Shown: positions 20,050 to 30,813 of the stretch, piece by piece | Layout: every line of letters begins with the position of its first letter | Numbering within the stretch: position 1 is the stretch's first letter | NCBI GenBank assembly: GCA_030522415.1 | Contig: CM060107.1 | Location: forward strand, 54,089,104-54,153,103 | DNA: 64,000 nt | Reading direction: 5' to 3' | DNA from: Channallabes apus | Lineage: Eukaryota; Chordata; Actinopteri; Siluriformes; Clariidae | Notes under the pieces: generated by a model | The model's input: only the letters and a program-made list of their open reading frames with translations | What the model was told of the DNA's origin: nothing | The model's database searches: none | Program-made: the position numbers and the translations under genes

Positions 20050-21992
20050 AATCTTTCAAGTTGGTTTATCATCCAATGTTGTTAAGATAATGTGGTGTAA
20101 CCATGTGAAACCACTGTCCACTATTGAATCATGTTCAACCAAAGTCCTATTTTTTCGAGTGTGGACACATTCAGTTAATCTAGACAACTTGGGTATTTCA
20201 CCTGGTTTAGTTAACATATATAATTGGGTATCATCAGCATAACAATGGAAACTAATCCCATGTCTTTTAATGATGTTACCCAAGGGAAGCATGTATATTG
20301 AGAACAGCAGAGGTCATATTTTCCCAGAACAGCAAAGGACCCCGTATTTAACTGGCATTACACCAGACAGTTCTCCATTTAGATCTACAAAATGGTATTG
20401 ACCAGACAGGTAGGATATAAAAGGAATTAAAAGGTAGGACCGATGTGATTTTGTAAGCGATTTATGAGAATATTATGATCTATCGTGTAGAATTCAGCAC
20501 GAAGATCAAGTAAGACTAGTATTGAGACGCAGCCTTGGTCCGAAGCTAAAGTCATTTGGAATCTTAACTAGTGCAGTTTCTGTACTATGATGGGGCCTGA
20601 AACCTGACTGAAATTCTTCAAGGATATTGTTTTCCTGCAAGAATGTGCATATTTGAGCTGATATTACCTGTTCTAATATTTTTTTTATATAAATGGAAGG
20701 TTTGAAATCAATCTGCAATTTATTTCATTCGGGTCTAAATTAGATTTTTTTACGAAGAGGTTTAATAACTGCCATCTTGAAAGGTTTAGGGACATGACCT
20801 AGATATAATGAAGAATTAATAATGTTTAGAAGTGGCTCTCCAATCGTATGCATCACTTCTTTTAAAAATATGGTTGGGATTGGGTCTAACAAGCATGTTG
20901 TTGATTTAGCCGGGGTGATAAGTTTATACAGCTCTTCCTGTCCTATACCTGTAAAGCACTGAAAATCTAAATGTGAAGTGTTACACTGGACTGGATCATG
21001 AGATGCTATTAGAGGTTGAACCTCCATTATTTTCCTCCTAATACTATCGACTTTTTTCATAGAAGAAGTCCATAAAGTCTTCACTTCTAAACTGTGATGG
21101 GATACTCTCTGCAGGCATCATAGGTTTTGTTAGGCAGGCCACTGTACTAAATAAGAACCTGGGATTGTTTTCGATTCCTGCTATCAGTCGGCTCAGGTGC
21201 TCGGCCCTAGCAGCTTTTAGAGCCCGTCTATAGCTGCACATACTACAGTGCATCCGGAAAGTATTCAGAGCACATCACTTTTTCCACATTTTGTTATGTC
21301 ACAGCCTTATTCTAAAATGGATTAAATAATTTTCTTTTCTCAGAATTCTACACACAGCACCCATAATGACAAAATGAAAAAAGTTTACTTGAGATTTTTG
21401 AAAATTTCTTAAAAACAAAACAAAAAAAAATAGAGAAAGCACATGTACATAAGTATTCACAGACTTTGCAAAATTGAGCTCAGGAGCATCCTGTTTCCCC
21501 TGACCATCCTTGGGATGCTTCTGCAGCTTAATTGGAGTGCAAAAAATTGGAATGTTTCTGCCGATTAATTGGAGTCCACTTGTGGTAAATTCAGGTGATT
21601 GGACATGACAAGTGGACTCCAATTAATCGGCAGAAACATTCCAATTTTTTGCGCTGTGAATATTTTCCGGACGCACTGTACTATATTTATATGCAATTCT
21701 AAAAACTTCTAATTTAGTTTTTCTCCACTTTCGCTCGAGGTTACGGGTTGCTCTCTTTAGGGCGTTAGTATGACTATTGTACCACGGTGCAAGTGTTTTA
21801 TCTCTGACTTTTTTTTTTATACGATGGGAGCAACAGTGTCTAATTTACTGATAGAAATAGTGCCCATACTGCTAGTCGCATCGTCTAGATTGTCTGAATT
21901 TAGGGGTCTACTAAGAAATTGGGACAGATCTGGAAGATTACTTGTGAATCTGTCTTTAGTAGTCGGATTCATATTTCTACCAAATCGATAAC
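20050..21992 (-). mobile_element. LINE-A, second degenerate copy (ORF2 part)
   Basis: Minus-strand pieces in LINE-A order: linker region 21680-21992 (RNLERKWRKTKLEVFRIAY), continuing at 21044-21253 (CSYRRALKAARAEHLSRLI), then 20740-21084 (KPFKMAVIKPL), 20506-20718 ([19 protein letters not shown]) and 20056-20292 ([14 protein letters not shown]). Many frameshifts. A Tc1 derivative (21246-21678) splits it. This copy keeps the endonuclease-RT linker that the copy at 3012-8040 has lost. Confidence 0.8.
21246..21678. mobile_element. Tc1-type MITE with internal fold-back
   Basis: Ends are CAGTGCATCCGGAAAGTATT and, reversed, CAGTGCGTCCGGAAAATATT. The interior matches Tc1-like flanks (CCACATTTTGTTATGTCACA) without transposase. 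A perfect 45-bp inverted repeat (21539-21583 and 21608-21652) with a 24-base loop lies near the right end. Flanks read TACTA on both sides. Confidence 0.8.
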
Positions 21993-22543
21993 TTAACCTC
22001 TTAATTTCCCGTTGCTATTTGGGCTTATTGGAACCTAATTAGAATAAAACCTAAGTATCATCTTTTAATATGATGTACTTTTAGAGAAAATTTATGTCCA
22101 CATATGTGGATTCATGGTCTGAATTTCCATAAAACACAATAAAGTCACCTTTGAATAATAGAATGAAAACTCTATTTCTGCCTTGAACACAAAGGCTGCG
22201 ACAGTGGATGCTTGTGCATCATCCCATACACTGCCACCTATTGGCCAGTCATGGTAAGTGCATTGTTTTCTAACCCAAATCCAAGATGGCCACCACAAGT
22301 CAGAAATGCAGAACATGCCACGAATATCTTGTAAATCCTTCTATAGCAGGATACCCCTCCCGGATAAAAAAAAAAATGCTAGCATCAAATAACATCTAAG
22401 GATTAATATACTTGTTAAAATTTTCAAACATTTACTTTGTGTATGTGTGACCTTCTAGATTTTTCTCTCTCTGACCCGGTTTGTCCCACCCTTCATCAGC
22501 ACACACACTCAGGACTTGGATGATGTTGCAATTTATTTGGTCC

Positions 22544-23305
22544 CTGCACACAGAGCAGTAGGAGACAAAACGGCAAGCTCAAAAATGCTACAACTCCACC
22601 CACAGCAGTTCTCCACAGCTCTGCTGCTCTTAACATGAAATAAAACAACAAAAGTAACAAAAGTAAAATAATCTGAAATGTGAATTTCTTCAAGACAACA
22701 AAACAGTCTAGGTTAACCAATTCAATATAGTCTCTTTTTTCCAATATTGCTTTGTGATCGTATAGGACATTTTAATCATACAGGAATAATATAATAGAAA
22801 GTCTGAATATAAAGTAAAGCATGCTACATAAATTACACAGGTTACATCATCTATTTTGTAGAACTCTGTATGCATGAGAATTAACAGGACATTTCTTGAG
22901 TGCTTTAAAAAAAAACTAATGGCACCAAACATTTACCTAACCACAGAAAATGCACAGAATACTACAGAGTAACTTTATACACATTATATGATAAATAAAT
23001 AATTACCTGCACACAGAGCAGTAGGAGACAAAACGGCAAGCTCAAAAATGCTACAACTCCACCTATTCAGAACACGTTGCATTTCATTAGCACATTAGCA
23101 CATGGCAAAACCAGGTACATCAAAACGGAATCAAAATACCACAGATATTGAACAAAAATACACTTGACAGATGAATCAATACCTATTCTGTTGAGTACCT
23201 TTCAAACAGTGCCTGACATTTCTTGTGAAATTATATTTTTAACTTTTATTGTGGAGCTACAACAGATTGCAACTTACCCACAGCAGTTCTCCACAGCTCT
23301 GCTGC
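22544..23305. repeat. Locally duplicated segment
   Basis: A 57-bp block starting CTGCACACAGAGCAGTAGG occurs at about 22544-22600 and again near 23009-23065. The following block (CCCACAGCAGTTCTCCACAG) occurs at about 22600-22628 and 23277-23305. The second copy is split by about 210 bp. Confidence 0.8.
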
Positions 23306-23699
23306 AGACTGTTCGAACACAGTGGGAAACAGCGCCCCCGGCGTAATCGATAGGAAGCGCATTCACATTAACGCAGGATTTACTTACAGAACTTCAGAAC
23401 TCATATTTATATCTGTGTAACATTTATCTCGTTACATATGGATAAATTTGTAATTAATCCCATGTCCACTATATTGGACGCCATGCATCACTGGCTGTAT
23501 TTTAACTGCAATTCATACTAATATAGTTGCAAGCAATGATGACGTGCCCAAACACTCTCCACCATTGCCACCCGGGCGCACTGCACAATCTGTGTGTTCT
23601 TTGGGTTAAGACCTACAAAAAGCTATTTTTGTACCGCCCAGGTGCAGCAAACGACTTGCACACGTCAACACTATTTAGGGCTGATGTCAGTTTGGGCCC

Positions 23700-23930
23700 T
23701 AAATATGTTGAGAGCGTTAGTGTGTGTGTGCGTGCATGTGTTAACATTTGTGATGTATACGTGTGTAGAATAGATGCTGGAAATAAGCAGCATAGTATGA
23801 TGTTACTAAATGTGATGTCACCGAACGTGATGTCACTAAACGTGTCACTGAATATAATGTTATAGACTCGTTTGAGATATCAAAAATCCCTCTACAATTC
23901 TGCATCCTCAATGTTTTAGATCACATCGGC
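23700..23930 (-). repeat. Dispersed repeat with TGACATCA words, copy 1
   Basis: The reverse complement aligns with 45185-45480, including CATTGAGGATG, GATATCTCAAACG, repeated GTGACATCACGTTC words, TTTCCAGCATCT and CACAAATGTTAACA. Family unknown. Confidence 0.65.
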
Positions 23931-24285
23931 CCGGTTTAAGTGGCGATCATATAAATTCCCTAGGAGGAGTATATCAAAATCCATTAGGTGCGTTTTTGCG
24001 AACAACCTAAAATAACTGACTTCCTGTTGAGTTGAGCCGAGCCCAAGACACGCAGCACAAAAATTGTTTGGCTCAATGAGCTCTACCGTAGATGTGTTAG
24101 CAGCAATTAGTGTCTTTATATTTTGTAGAGTTCAAACGCATGGTGTCCAACTGAGTGGACATAAATTTAAAACTCCATGAAAAATAGGTTTATGAAAAAA
24201 AATTCATTTGCATTTTATTCGTAAGCCTAGAGAGGAATAAAAACTCTTGACAGAGGTTCCCAAAATTCATCCATGAAAGGGTTAA

Positions 24286-24904
24286 GAATGTATGTATCTA
24301 TTTAGTTATTTAATTGTTATTTATTTTATTGGGGCGATGTACAGCTTTTTAGCTGCATCAGAGCTAGCTTTTTTCCCATTTTACATGTGCATGTTTACTA
24401 GTATATTAGCTGTTTCGAGGAGCTTCAGTCTATAAGTACACATATGTGTACGTCATGTTTAGAGACCTACAAAGATGCTAGTTTTACACTTTTTTTTTCA
24501 AATGTGCATGTCATGACAAATATACAAGGCTTTTATAAATATCTAAATCAGAATAAGCCATGAAATATGACAGCACTTCTTATCTGGTTGACGTTTGTGT
24601 ACTGTATGGCCATACCACTTGAATCTTCCCTTGTGTTCGCCGCCATTTTGAATTTAGACCGTAGTGTGTTATAAACTTCTGACACAACCAGGAGGCAGTG
24701 TAAGTACCCCCATAACGTGTCCATAACACCACCAATTCAGCAGTGAATATAATTGTGGACATAAGAGTATCTCTTTATTAGTATCCATTATAGTATCCAT
24801 TGCTCAAACATCCCCCTCTTGGTCAGCGACTGCGAGTGACGTCACTCCCCATACAATCCCGCCCCACAGTATAGACCCGCCCCTGACGCTGATTGACAGG
24901 TTTC
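24286..24904. other. Gap; nothing recognised
   Basis: AT-rich DNA, then a GC-richer stretch (about 24830-24900) with GTGACGTCAC and CCCGCCCC words abutting the octamer-rich module. No ORF with family features. Confidence 0.45.
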
Positions 24905-25165
24905 TGTGTAACGTGTTGGAAGTGCAATTGCAAATGGATTAGCGATTGCGTTTGAATTTTGGCCGGCTTGACGTGAGGCGCAGAGAAAGTGAAAAATCAA
25001 ACGTGGTGATTGATTTTGCTATTTAAATATGACAGGTTCATGATGTGTAAGACCTGGGAAATACAAATGCAAATGGACTTTGCTTTTTCATTTGAAATTT
25101 TGCAGTCAGTGTGCGCTCGGAATTTGCAATTGCATTTGAATATTGTCCGCGATATCTCTCCATAT
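24905..25165 (-). repeat. Octamer-rich dispersed module, copy B
   Basis: Its reverse complement aligns with copy A at 8320-8605: GATATCGCGGACAATATTC, CAAATGCAATTGCAAATT, GAACCTGTCATATTTAAAT and TTTTTCACTTTCTCTG are shared. It contains the octamer ATGCAAAT. Orientation is opposite to copy A. No HECT-like exons were seen beside it. Confidence 0.6.
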
Positions 25166-25249
25166 TAATCATCAGAATGAGGATAAAGTCTGATCTCACA
25201 CACATAAACATTCTATGAACACGACAGAATAGTGCTACAAAAATATACA

Positions 25250-25345
25250 GTATACAATGCCTTGCAAAAGTATTCATACCCCTTAAACATTTCCACATTG
25301 TATCACACTACAAACACAAACAAATGTATTTTGTGACACATTTTG
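25250..25345. mobile_element. Tc1-like terminal relic
   Basis: CCTTGCAAAAGTATTCATAC followed by TTTCCACATTGTATCACA resembles the terminal repeat of fish Tc1-like elements. Only one end is present. Confidence 0.5.
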
Positions 25346-25400
25346 GGCTCTTAATCCCAGTCTATCAAGGCTTAAATCATGACCACAAACGACTGGAGTA

Positions 25401-26616
25401 CACTCAAAAAAATGAACATGGCTACCTGTTACATGTACTAAAATGTAATATGTGTTTTGTACATAATTTCATGTTTCCAAGCTAAACATGAATAATAAAA
25501 GTTATTTTATTTGCATGAAATTCAACAACTTAACATGTACTAGATTCAATCATGTTGAGATAAACCAACGAGATCTACGAGAAATAGCAAAACCGGAATA
25601 TCGCGAGAAGACATCGCGAGAAGAGAACACAGTGTGTTGAGAAGACAAACGTTGGCGGGCGTGTGGAAAAGGTAAGCAGGAATTAATTCCCATCTTTCTA
25701 AATTGAAACGAAATAATGAACATAAATGTCACCTGTTGTTTAGTGATGTTTAGTCACGTTATGTTGGTTTAAGTTATTTCTTGTATTTTTAATCACACTT
25801 AAAATACAGACGGTTATATGCGCGTGCTTAAACTGTGGTTCGGTTCTGGTTTCGGTCTGTTCTCATGAGTTGTGAAGCGGGAGGAACAAAGTATAAATAT
25901 TTTTCATTTGCTAAATTAAGTATCATTCATTCATTCATTCATTCATTTTCTATACCGCTTAATCCTGTGTTCAGGGTCGCGGGGGACCTGGAGCCTATCC
26001 CAGGAGACTTCGGGCACTAGGCGGGGTACACCCTGGACAGGGTGCCAATCCATCGCAGGTAAATTAAGTATCATGAATTTTAATTGAATATCTATCTCTG
26101 TATTTTTTCACTGCAGTTTGTGACTGAAAAGTGTCCTGTCTGCCTCTGACTTCACGAGTTTCCTAACCAACCCGATCTAACGGTCATATTTAAAAGTCAT
26201 AACGTACAGTTATAAAGTACAAAACGTTTCTGTTGGTGTTTTTTTTTTTATTAATACTTATTTGTGGTGTTTTATGTTTGAGACCTCATTTGAAAGTTGC
26301 TCCTGGTGTAAAATAAAAATCTCCATTTTATCCCATTTGTCTGTTTCCTTCCTTCACAGAATTCTGTTGACCAGGGCTTGAAATTTAAATTTGAGTTGGA
26401 TCAACTTGTACCAACGCTATTCATTTATGTTCACAGTATTAAATTATGTTGGATGCAGCGGTAGTAAATAAGTTAAATGAACCTAATAACATTACTTTGA
26501 TGGAACCTAAAAACATTAAGTTGGGCCAACAAAATTGCTTAATGCTGAACAAAAGCCATTAAATCAGGTGGAAATTCCATAATTTAATTATGTTCATTCA
26601 ACGAGTTATTTGAGTG
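25401..26616. mobile_element. TA-flanked MITE with CACTCAAA termini, copy 1
   Basis: Ends read CACTCAAAAAAATGAACAT and, reversed, CACTCAAATAACTCGTTGAA, flanked by TA on each side. A truncated SINE (25927-26059) is inserted inside. The right half aligns with 48773-48979 plus 55674-55905, where the same family was split by a gypsy insertion. Non-coding. Confidence 0.7.
25927..26059 (-). mobile_element. 5'-truncated DANA-like SINE
   Basis: Only the last 130 bp of the SINE, from CTGCGATGGATTGGCACC to the GAATGAATG tail on the minus strand. Flanked by a 15-bp duplication TAAATTAAGTATCAT (25912-25926 and 26060-26074). Confidence 0.9.
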
Positions 26617-26869
26617 TATTGTTGCTGACCATGTGTCCCTTCATCTCCACAATTACTCTGGATATTAGTTTTGTTTCTCTATGTTTAGTAATAGAGTGGA
26701 AGTCTTTATCCTGCACATGATGGCAGCATGGCTTTTGGTGCGATTTCTATACTGTATGTATCTGAGGGCCTGAAGTTCAACTGATTTAGAGCATAGCTCG
26801 AGCTTGGCTTTTGATATTTGTGTTGATTGTAAAGCCAAGAGATTGTTTTTTTTTTTTCTTGCAACAGCA

Positions 26870-27640
26870 AGTACTTGGCTAGAAGTTCTAAACAAAAATT
26901 TACAAAGACCCCAAAAAGTCTGTTTTAGTAAATTAATATTGAGACCACAAATTCACAGCACACTGAAGACACAACCAACACCTCTGATCTGAAGCTAGGA
27001 CTGGTAAATATTAGATCTTACATCTAAAGTAAAGAAATGATCACTGATCAGGGGTTTGATATACTGTGTTTAACAAAAATCTGGATTAAACAGAACAAGT
27101 ATGCAGTTTTAAATAAAGCTCATCCTCCTGGATAACCGCTACATACACCAACCTCAGCTAACTGGCAGAGGAGGAGGCATTGCAGTTATTTACAATGATA
27201 ATCTGACTAATGCATTTGAAGTTCTCTATAGTAAGAAGTGTAGCTACAAATATTAAGTCTGATCAGTTGATCCTGCTATCATTTACAGACCCCCAGAACC
27301 ATATTCTGAATTTCTATGCAAATTCTCAAATCTGGTCATTTCTGTAGACAATGAATTGCTGGAGACTTCAATATTCATTTTGAGAATCCAAAAGACCCTC
27401 TAAGAACAGCATGCATGTCCATACTGGACTCAGGAGGAGTAAATCACTGTAGTAGGACCCACTCAAAGGAGGTCACACTTTAGATTTAATATCATTCGGA
27501 TTAAATACAAGAAATCACAATTCTCTCAATTAGAAGCAGGTATGAGGTGTAACAGACGCTGCTAGCAATTGTCAGTCCAAGTACCCAAACAAAATCTTGG
27601 TCCCATTAGAGAATAGCAAGTCAGTCATGTTTAAACATAC
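26870..27640 (+). mobile_element. LINE-A endonuclease-region fragment
   Basis: Degenerate plus-strand pieces match LINE-A ORF2: RPQKVCFSKLI, LGLVNIRSY, FDILCLTKIWIKQNKY, and a later stretch with GRGGGIAVIYNDNLTNAFEV. Many stops and frameshifts. It ends shortly before the ZP gene's 3' end. Confidence 0.7.
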
Positions 27641-27747
27641 TAGTTATATGCAGTTTACTGGAAAACACTCCCATGGTAACCTTGTCATACTCAGGAGACA
27701 CTTCACAGCACAGACGAAACATCTAAAGAATTTGAAAGCAAAAACCT

Positions 27748-27753
27748 TTTATT
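27748..27753 (-). terminator. Poly(A) signal AATAAA of the ZP gene
   Basis: AATAAA on the minus strand, about a dozen bases after the ZP stop codon (27764-27766). This gives a very short 3' UTR, as is usual for fish ZP genes. Confidence 0.7.
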
Positions 27754-27763
27754 TGGCACAATT

Positions 27764-29514
27764 TTAATCAGAGCTAGGTGGGAAACTTTGGGTGAAGATC
27801 ACTTCTCCACTAGATACTACTGCCAGGTTCTTAGCACGTTCTTCTGCAGAAACATCTCTTCCTAAAAAGAGGAAGATGAAGTCAATAAGCCAGTCAAGTG
27901 AAGAAGCAGACAGTTGTACAAGAGTACCTACTTCTTCTGGCACACACAGGTTGACAGGAGTCTTGTGCAGATGGAAGACATACAGATGTACTGCAGTGGA
28001 TAAAGACCTGTGAAGGAAGAGAAACCTTAGCAACAGAACCCGTTTCATAAGTAGCAAGCTTATACTTGAGAGCACAAGTAGAAAGCAGACCCTTACCGTC
28101 TCTTGCACTGGAGTCATATCAGAATTCACAAAGGCAAACATCTTCAGGACAAAGCGTCTGTAATGGGTAGGGTATGCAAGTCCAGATGTTCCATTAACTG
28201 GGATCAGCTTGGTCAAGTAGTGGTCACCTGTGTAAGGACACCTTTGGAGTACACAAACAGGTAGTCACTTCCTGGTCAGTCACTGACCTACACCAAGAAA
28301 GGAAGAACTTACCCATTCAAAAGAAGGTCCCACTGTGGTCCACTGTAGGGGTTAGGGGAAGCAGTCGCCCAGCAGTCTCCCAAAACCAGCACAATGTTCG
28401 GATCGTTTCTTCCCACGATGTAAACTTCAACGAACACTGGTTCCCTCAGAATCTTAGTCACAGGGTAGTCAGTAGCCATGTAGTACGAGTTGTAGACCAC
28501 TTTTTCTGTTGGGAGGTAGAGCATCAATTCCTGTTTTCAGATTGCACATGAAGATCCAGACAGAAGCTTCTCACCTTCATTACATCCCTTTGTGGCACAG
28601 CGGCCATTTCCTAGCCTTATTGCTACTTGGAGTGGTCCAGAGGCAACAAGGGGCATAGGATTGGCTGCAGCAGAAGGCTCAAATGACACAGCTGCAAAGT
28701 TAACACCAGCATATCTACACTGGAAGTAAAGCCTGCAAAGGAAGCCACAGATTAGTGAAGGCCCCAAAACCATCCCCTACCATGAGTTAGTTAAACTTAC
28801 TCAAAGTAAGTGTCCCTAGTGATTCCTCCTCGGGATCCAACTCCAACTTCATAGCCAGAGACCATCTTGTTTTCATAGACCACATAACCACCTTGGACCT
28901 GGACAGAGTAGGTAGGACAGTTAATTAAGAGACTATGTATTTGGGGGGGGGGGGGGGGGGGATATTTACAAACCCTCATTGTTGTTCCACAAGCCGTTAC
29001 AGGAAACTGGTATATAGCAAAGGCCACATTTGAGTCAACAGGACCACAGGGTGCAGCATTTCCTCCCAACAAGTTGATGGAATTCAGGCTTATCCTGGGA
29101 AGGGTTGTATCTCTTGCCACCACCAAGATAAACTGGCCATCAAGGGTACACTGGACAGTCACTGGCAACACCAAGGAAGAAACAGGAGTCAGTTTGATAT
29201 TTAACCAAAAAGCCAAATTAAGTCAGATTTAAAATCCTACCTTTTCTCCCATAATAGCACTGCTGGCCATCAAAACAGCAGTTAATGGCAGTACATTGGG
29301 CAGCCTGAATACCAGGTAATCCACAAGGAACCCTTTCAAAACCCTGCACTTGGCATACATTAAACTGGGCAGATGGCTGCACATTGAGCTTCACTGGAAA
29401 CTTAGAATCTTGAAATGCCATTTTTACATCTTGTACAGAAGCAGATCCACTGCACACATAGTTTAAAGCAAGAAAAACTCCCACAAGGCCCAGCCTTACT
29501 ACAGAGATCACCAT
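27764..29514 (-). CDS. zp4-like: Zona pellucida sperm-binding protein 4-like egg-envelope protein, eight exons
   Basis: Exons: 29241-29514, 28974-29161, 28801-28898, 28575-28732, 28313-28505, 28097-28241, 27932-28007, 27764-27861. All introns are GT/AG and phases agree, giving 409 aa. Order: signal peptide (about 1-25), a P-type trefoil domain with six cysteines (54, 64, 74, 79, 80, 86; CCFDGQQCYYG), then the ZP domain (VTACGTTMR, GGYVVYENKM, GDCWATASPNPYSGPQWDLL, HCSTSVC). RRRR at about 376-379 is a furin-type site near the end, after which 30 polar residues follow with no transmembrane anchor, as in many fish envelope proteins. ZP proteins are secreted and polymerise into the egg coat; the trefoil marks the ZPB/ZP4 group. 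The start was chosen at 29514 because it gives the signal peptide; an upstream in-frame TTG is unlikely. Introns are compact. It appears intact. Confidence 0.92.
28940..28961. repeat. Poly-G run in ZP intron 2
   Basis: A homopolymer of nearly 20 G on the plus strand, which is poly-C on the gene strand just after the intron 2 donor. Length may be unreliable in assembly. Confidence 0.8.
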
Positions 29515-29559
29515 AATTCCCAAAGTATACACACCCACATTCAAACAGCTAGCAACAGT

Positions 29560-29573
29560 GGCCTTTTATTGTG
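29560..29573 (-). promoter_or_regulatory. TATA-like box of the ZP gene
   Basis: Gene-strand CACAATAAAAGGCC lies 46-59 bases upstream of the ATG, a spacing that fits transcription starting about 20 bases before the start codon. Confidence 0.5.
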
Positions 29574-29574
29574 T

Positions 29575-30182
29575 CTTTAGTCCCTAATTGGATCCGGAGT
29601 CTCCACCTATTCAATTAGTCAGTAACTGGGTTCCAGCTGTGTGTCATCATTGACTGCATTAATCACTGCGTCATGATTTGTTGGTAATTTTAGAGGTATT
29701 TAAAATAGATGAGTTATGAGTTGTAGTTGATTGATGCATTACTTGTCTGAGGAGTGGAGTGGCAATAGGTGCAAGTTTGAGCCGTCCGAATAAAAATGAA
29801 GTTAATGTATATAAACTAGTCTAAAATAGATGAATAATTGGAAGCATTGTAAAAATTCCATAAACTGAAGCAATTTTCATGTTAACCACTTCACATTTTA
29901 TTTCTGCCAGTGTTAAAAAAAAAGTCTGCACTAACTATTTTAAATCCAAATAACTTTTTATTATTATTAATCAATATCCAGATATCAAATATTGGTTCAA
30001 CACTTATATTATTGTTGGTTCATATAAAATATCAGCCTTGCTTTTATTTTGAAGGAAAAGCTCAGTTTCCTTGTAGTGTATCAGTGTCACTACAATCACA
30101 ATTAGGAAATGGAAAAAAAGAAGTTGTCCTTAACAGGAAACTACAAGTCAGGCACTTAAACCACTTATAATTTCCATATGTT
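29575..30182. other. ZP upstream flank; nothing recognised
   Basis: AT-rich intergenic DNA with no element termini or exon-like segments seen. Confidence 0.5.
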
Positions 30183-30192
30183 ATCTATGTTT

Positions 30193-30323
30193 AATTCATT
30201 CATTCATTCATTCATTCATCTTCTATACCGCTTTATCCTGTATTTAGGGTCGTGGGGACCTGGAGCCTATCCCAGGAGACTCGGGGCACGAGGCAAGGTA
30301 CACCCTGGACCAACCCATCGCAG

Positions 30324-30356
<33 letters not shown>

Positions 30357-30576
30357 ATTCACACACTATGGTCAATTTTGGGAACGCCAATTAGCCTAAT
30401 CTGCATGTCTTTGGACTGTGGGAGGAAACCGGAGTACCCGGAGGAAACCCACCAAGCACAGGGAGAACATGCAAACTCCATGCACACAGAGGCGGGAACC
30501 GAGCCTGGCCGGGGAATCAAACCCGGACCCTGGAGGTGCAAGGCGACAGTGCTAACCACTACACCACCGTGCCGCC
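30193..30576 (-). mobile_element. Full-length DANA-like SINE with internal (CA)n
   Basis: Minus-strand copy from tRNA head (GGCGGCACGGTGGTGTAG near 30576) to the GAATGAATG tail. A (CA)n tract lies inside at about 30326-30353. Flanked by ATCTATGTTT (30183-30192 and 30577-30586). Confidence 0.9.
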
Positions 30577-30601
30577 ATCTATGTTTCAATGTACTAATAT
30601 T

Positions 30602-30732
30602 CATTCATTCATTCATTCATCTTCTATATCGCTTAATCCTGTGTTCAGGGTCGCGGGGGACCTGGAGCCTATCCCAGGAGACTTCGGGCACTAGGCGGGG
30701 TACACCCTGGACAGGGTGCCAATCCATCGCAG
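30602..30732 (-). mobile_element. 5'-truncated DANA-like SINE
   Basis: Carries the same truncated 3' portion as 25927-26059, starting at CTGCGATGGATTGGCACC on its own strand. Flanked by TGTACTAATATT (30590-30601 and 30733-30744). Confidence 0.9.
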
Positions 30733-30744
30733 TGTACTAATATT

Positions 30745-30774
30745 AAAGATAATATTTTCCCTGCATTATGTGAC

Positions 30775-30813
<39 letters not shown>

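Larger units (their letters stand above)
21993..24285. other. Unassigned 2.3-kb stretch bounded by TTAA; possible piggyBac-like remnant
   Basis: TTAA followed by CCTCTTAATTTCC lies at 21993, and CCATGAAAGGG followed by TTAA at 24282-24285. The two termini match only weakly, so the call is tentative. No transposase-like ORF was found. The stretch contains a local duplication (22544-23305) and one copy of a dispersed repeat with TGACATCA words (23700-23930). Confidence 0.25.

Noticed and set aside
8320..25165. A single 17-kb transposon bounded by the octamer-rich modules
   Set aside because: No target duplication or defined outer ends were seen, and the interior is a patchwork of unrelated elements. 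Kept as a hypothesis only.
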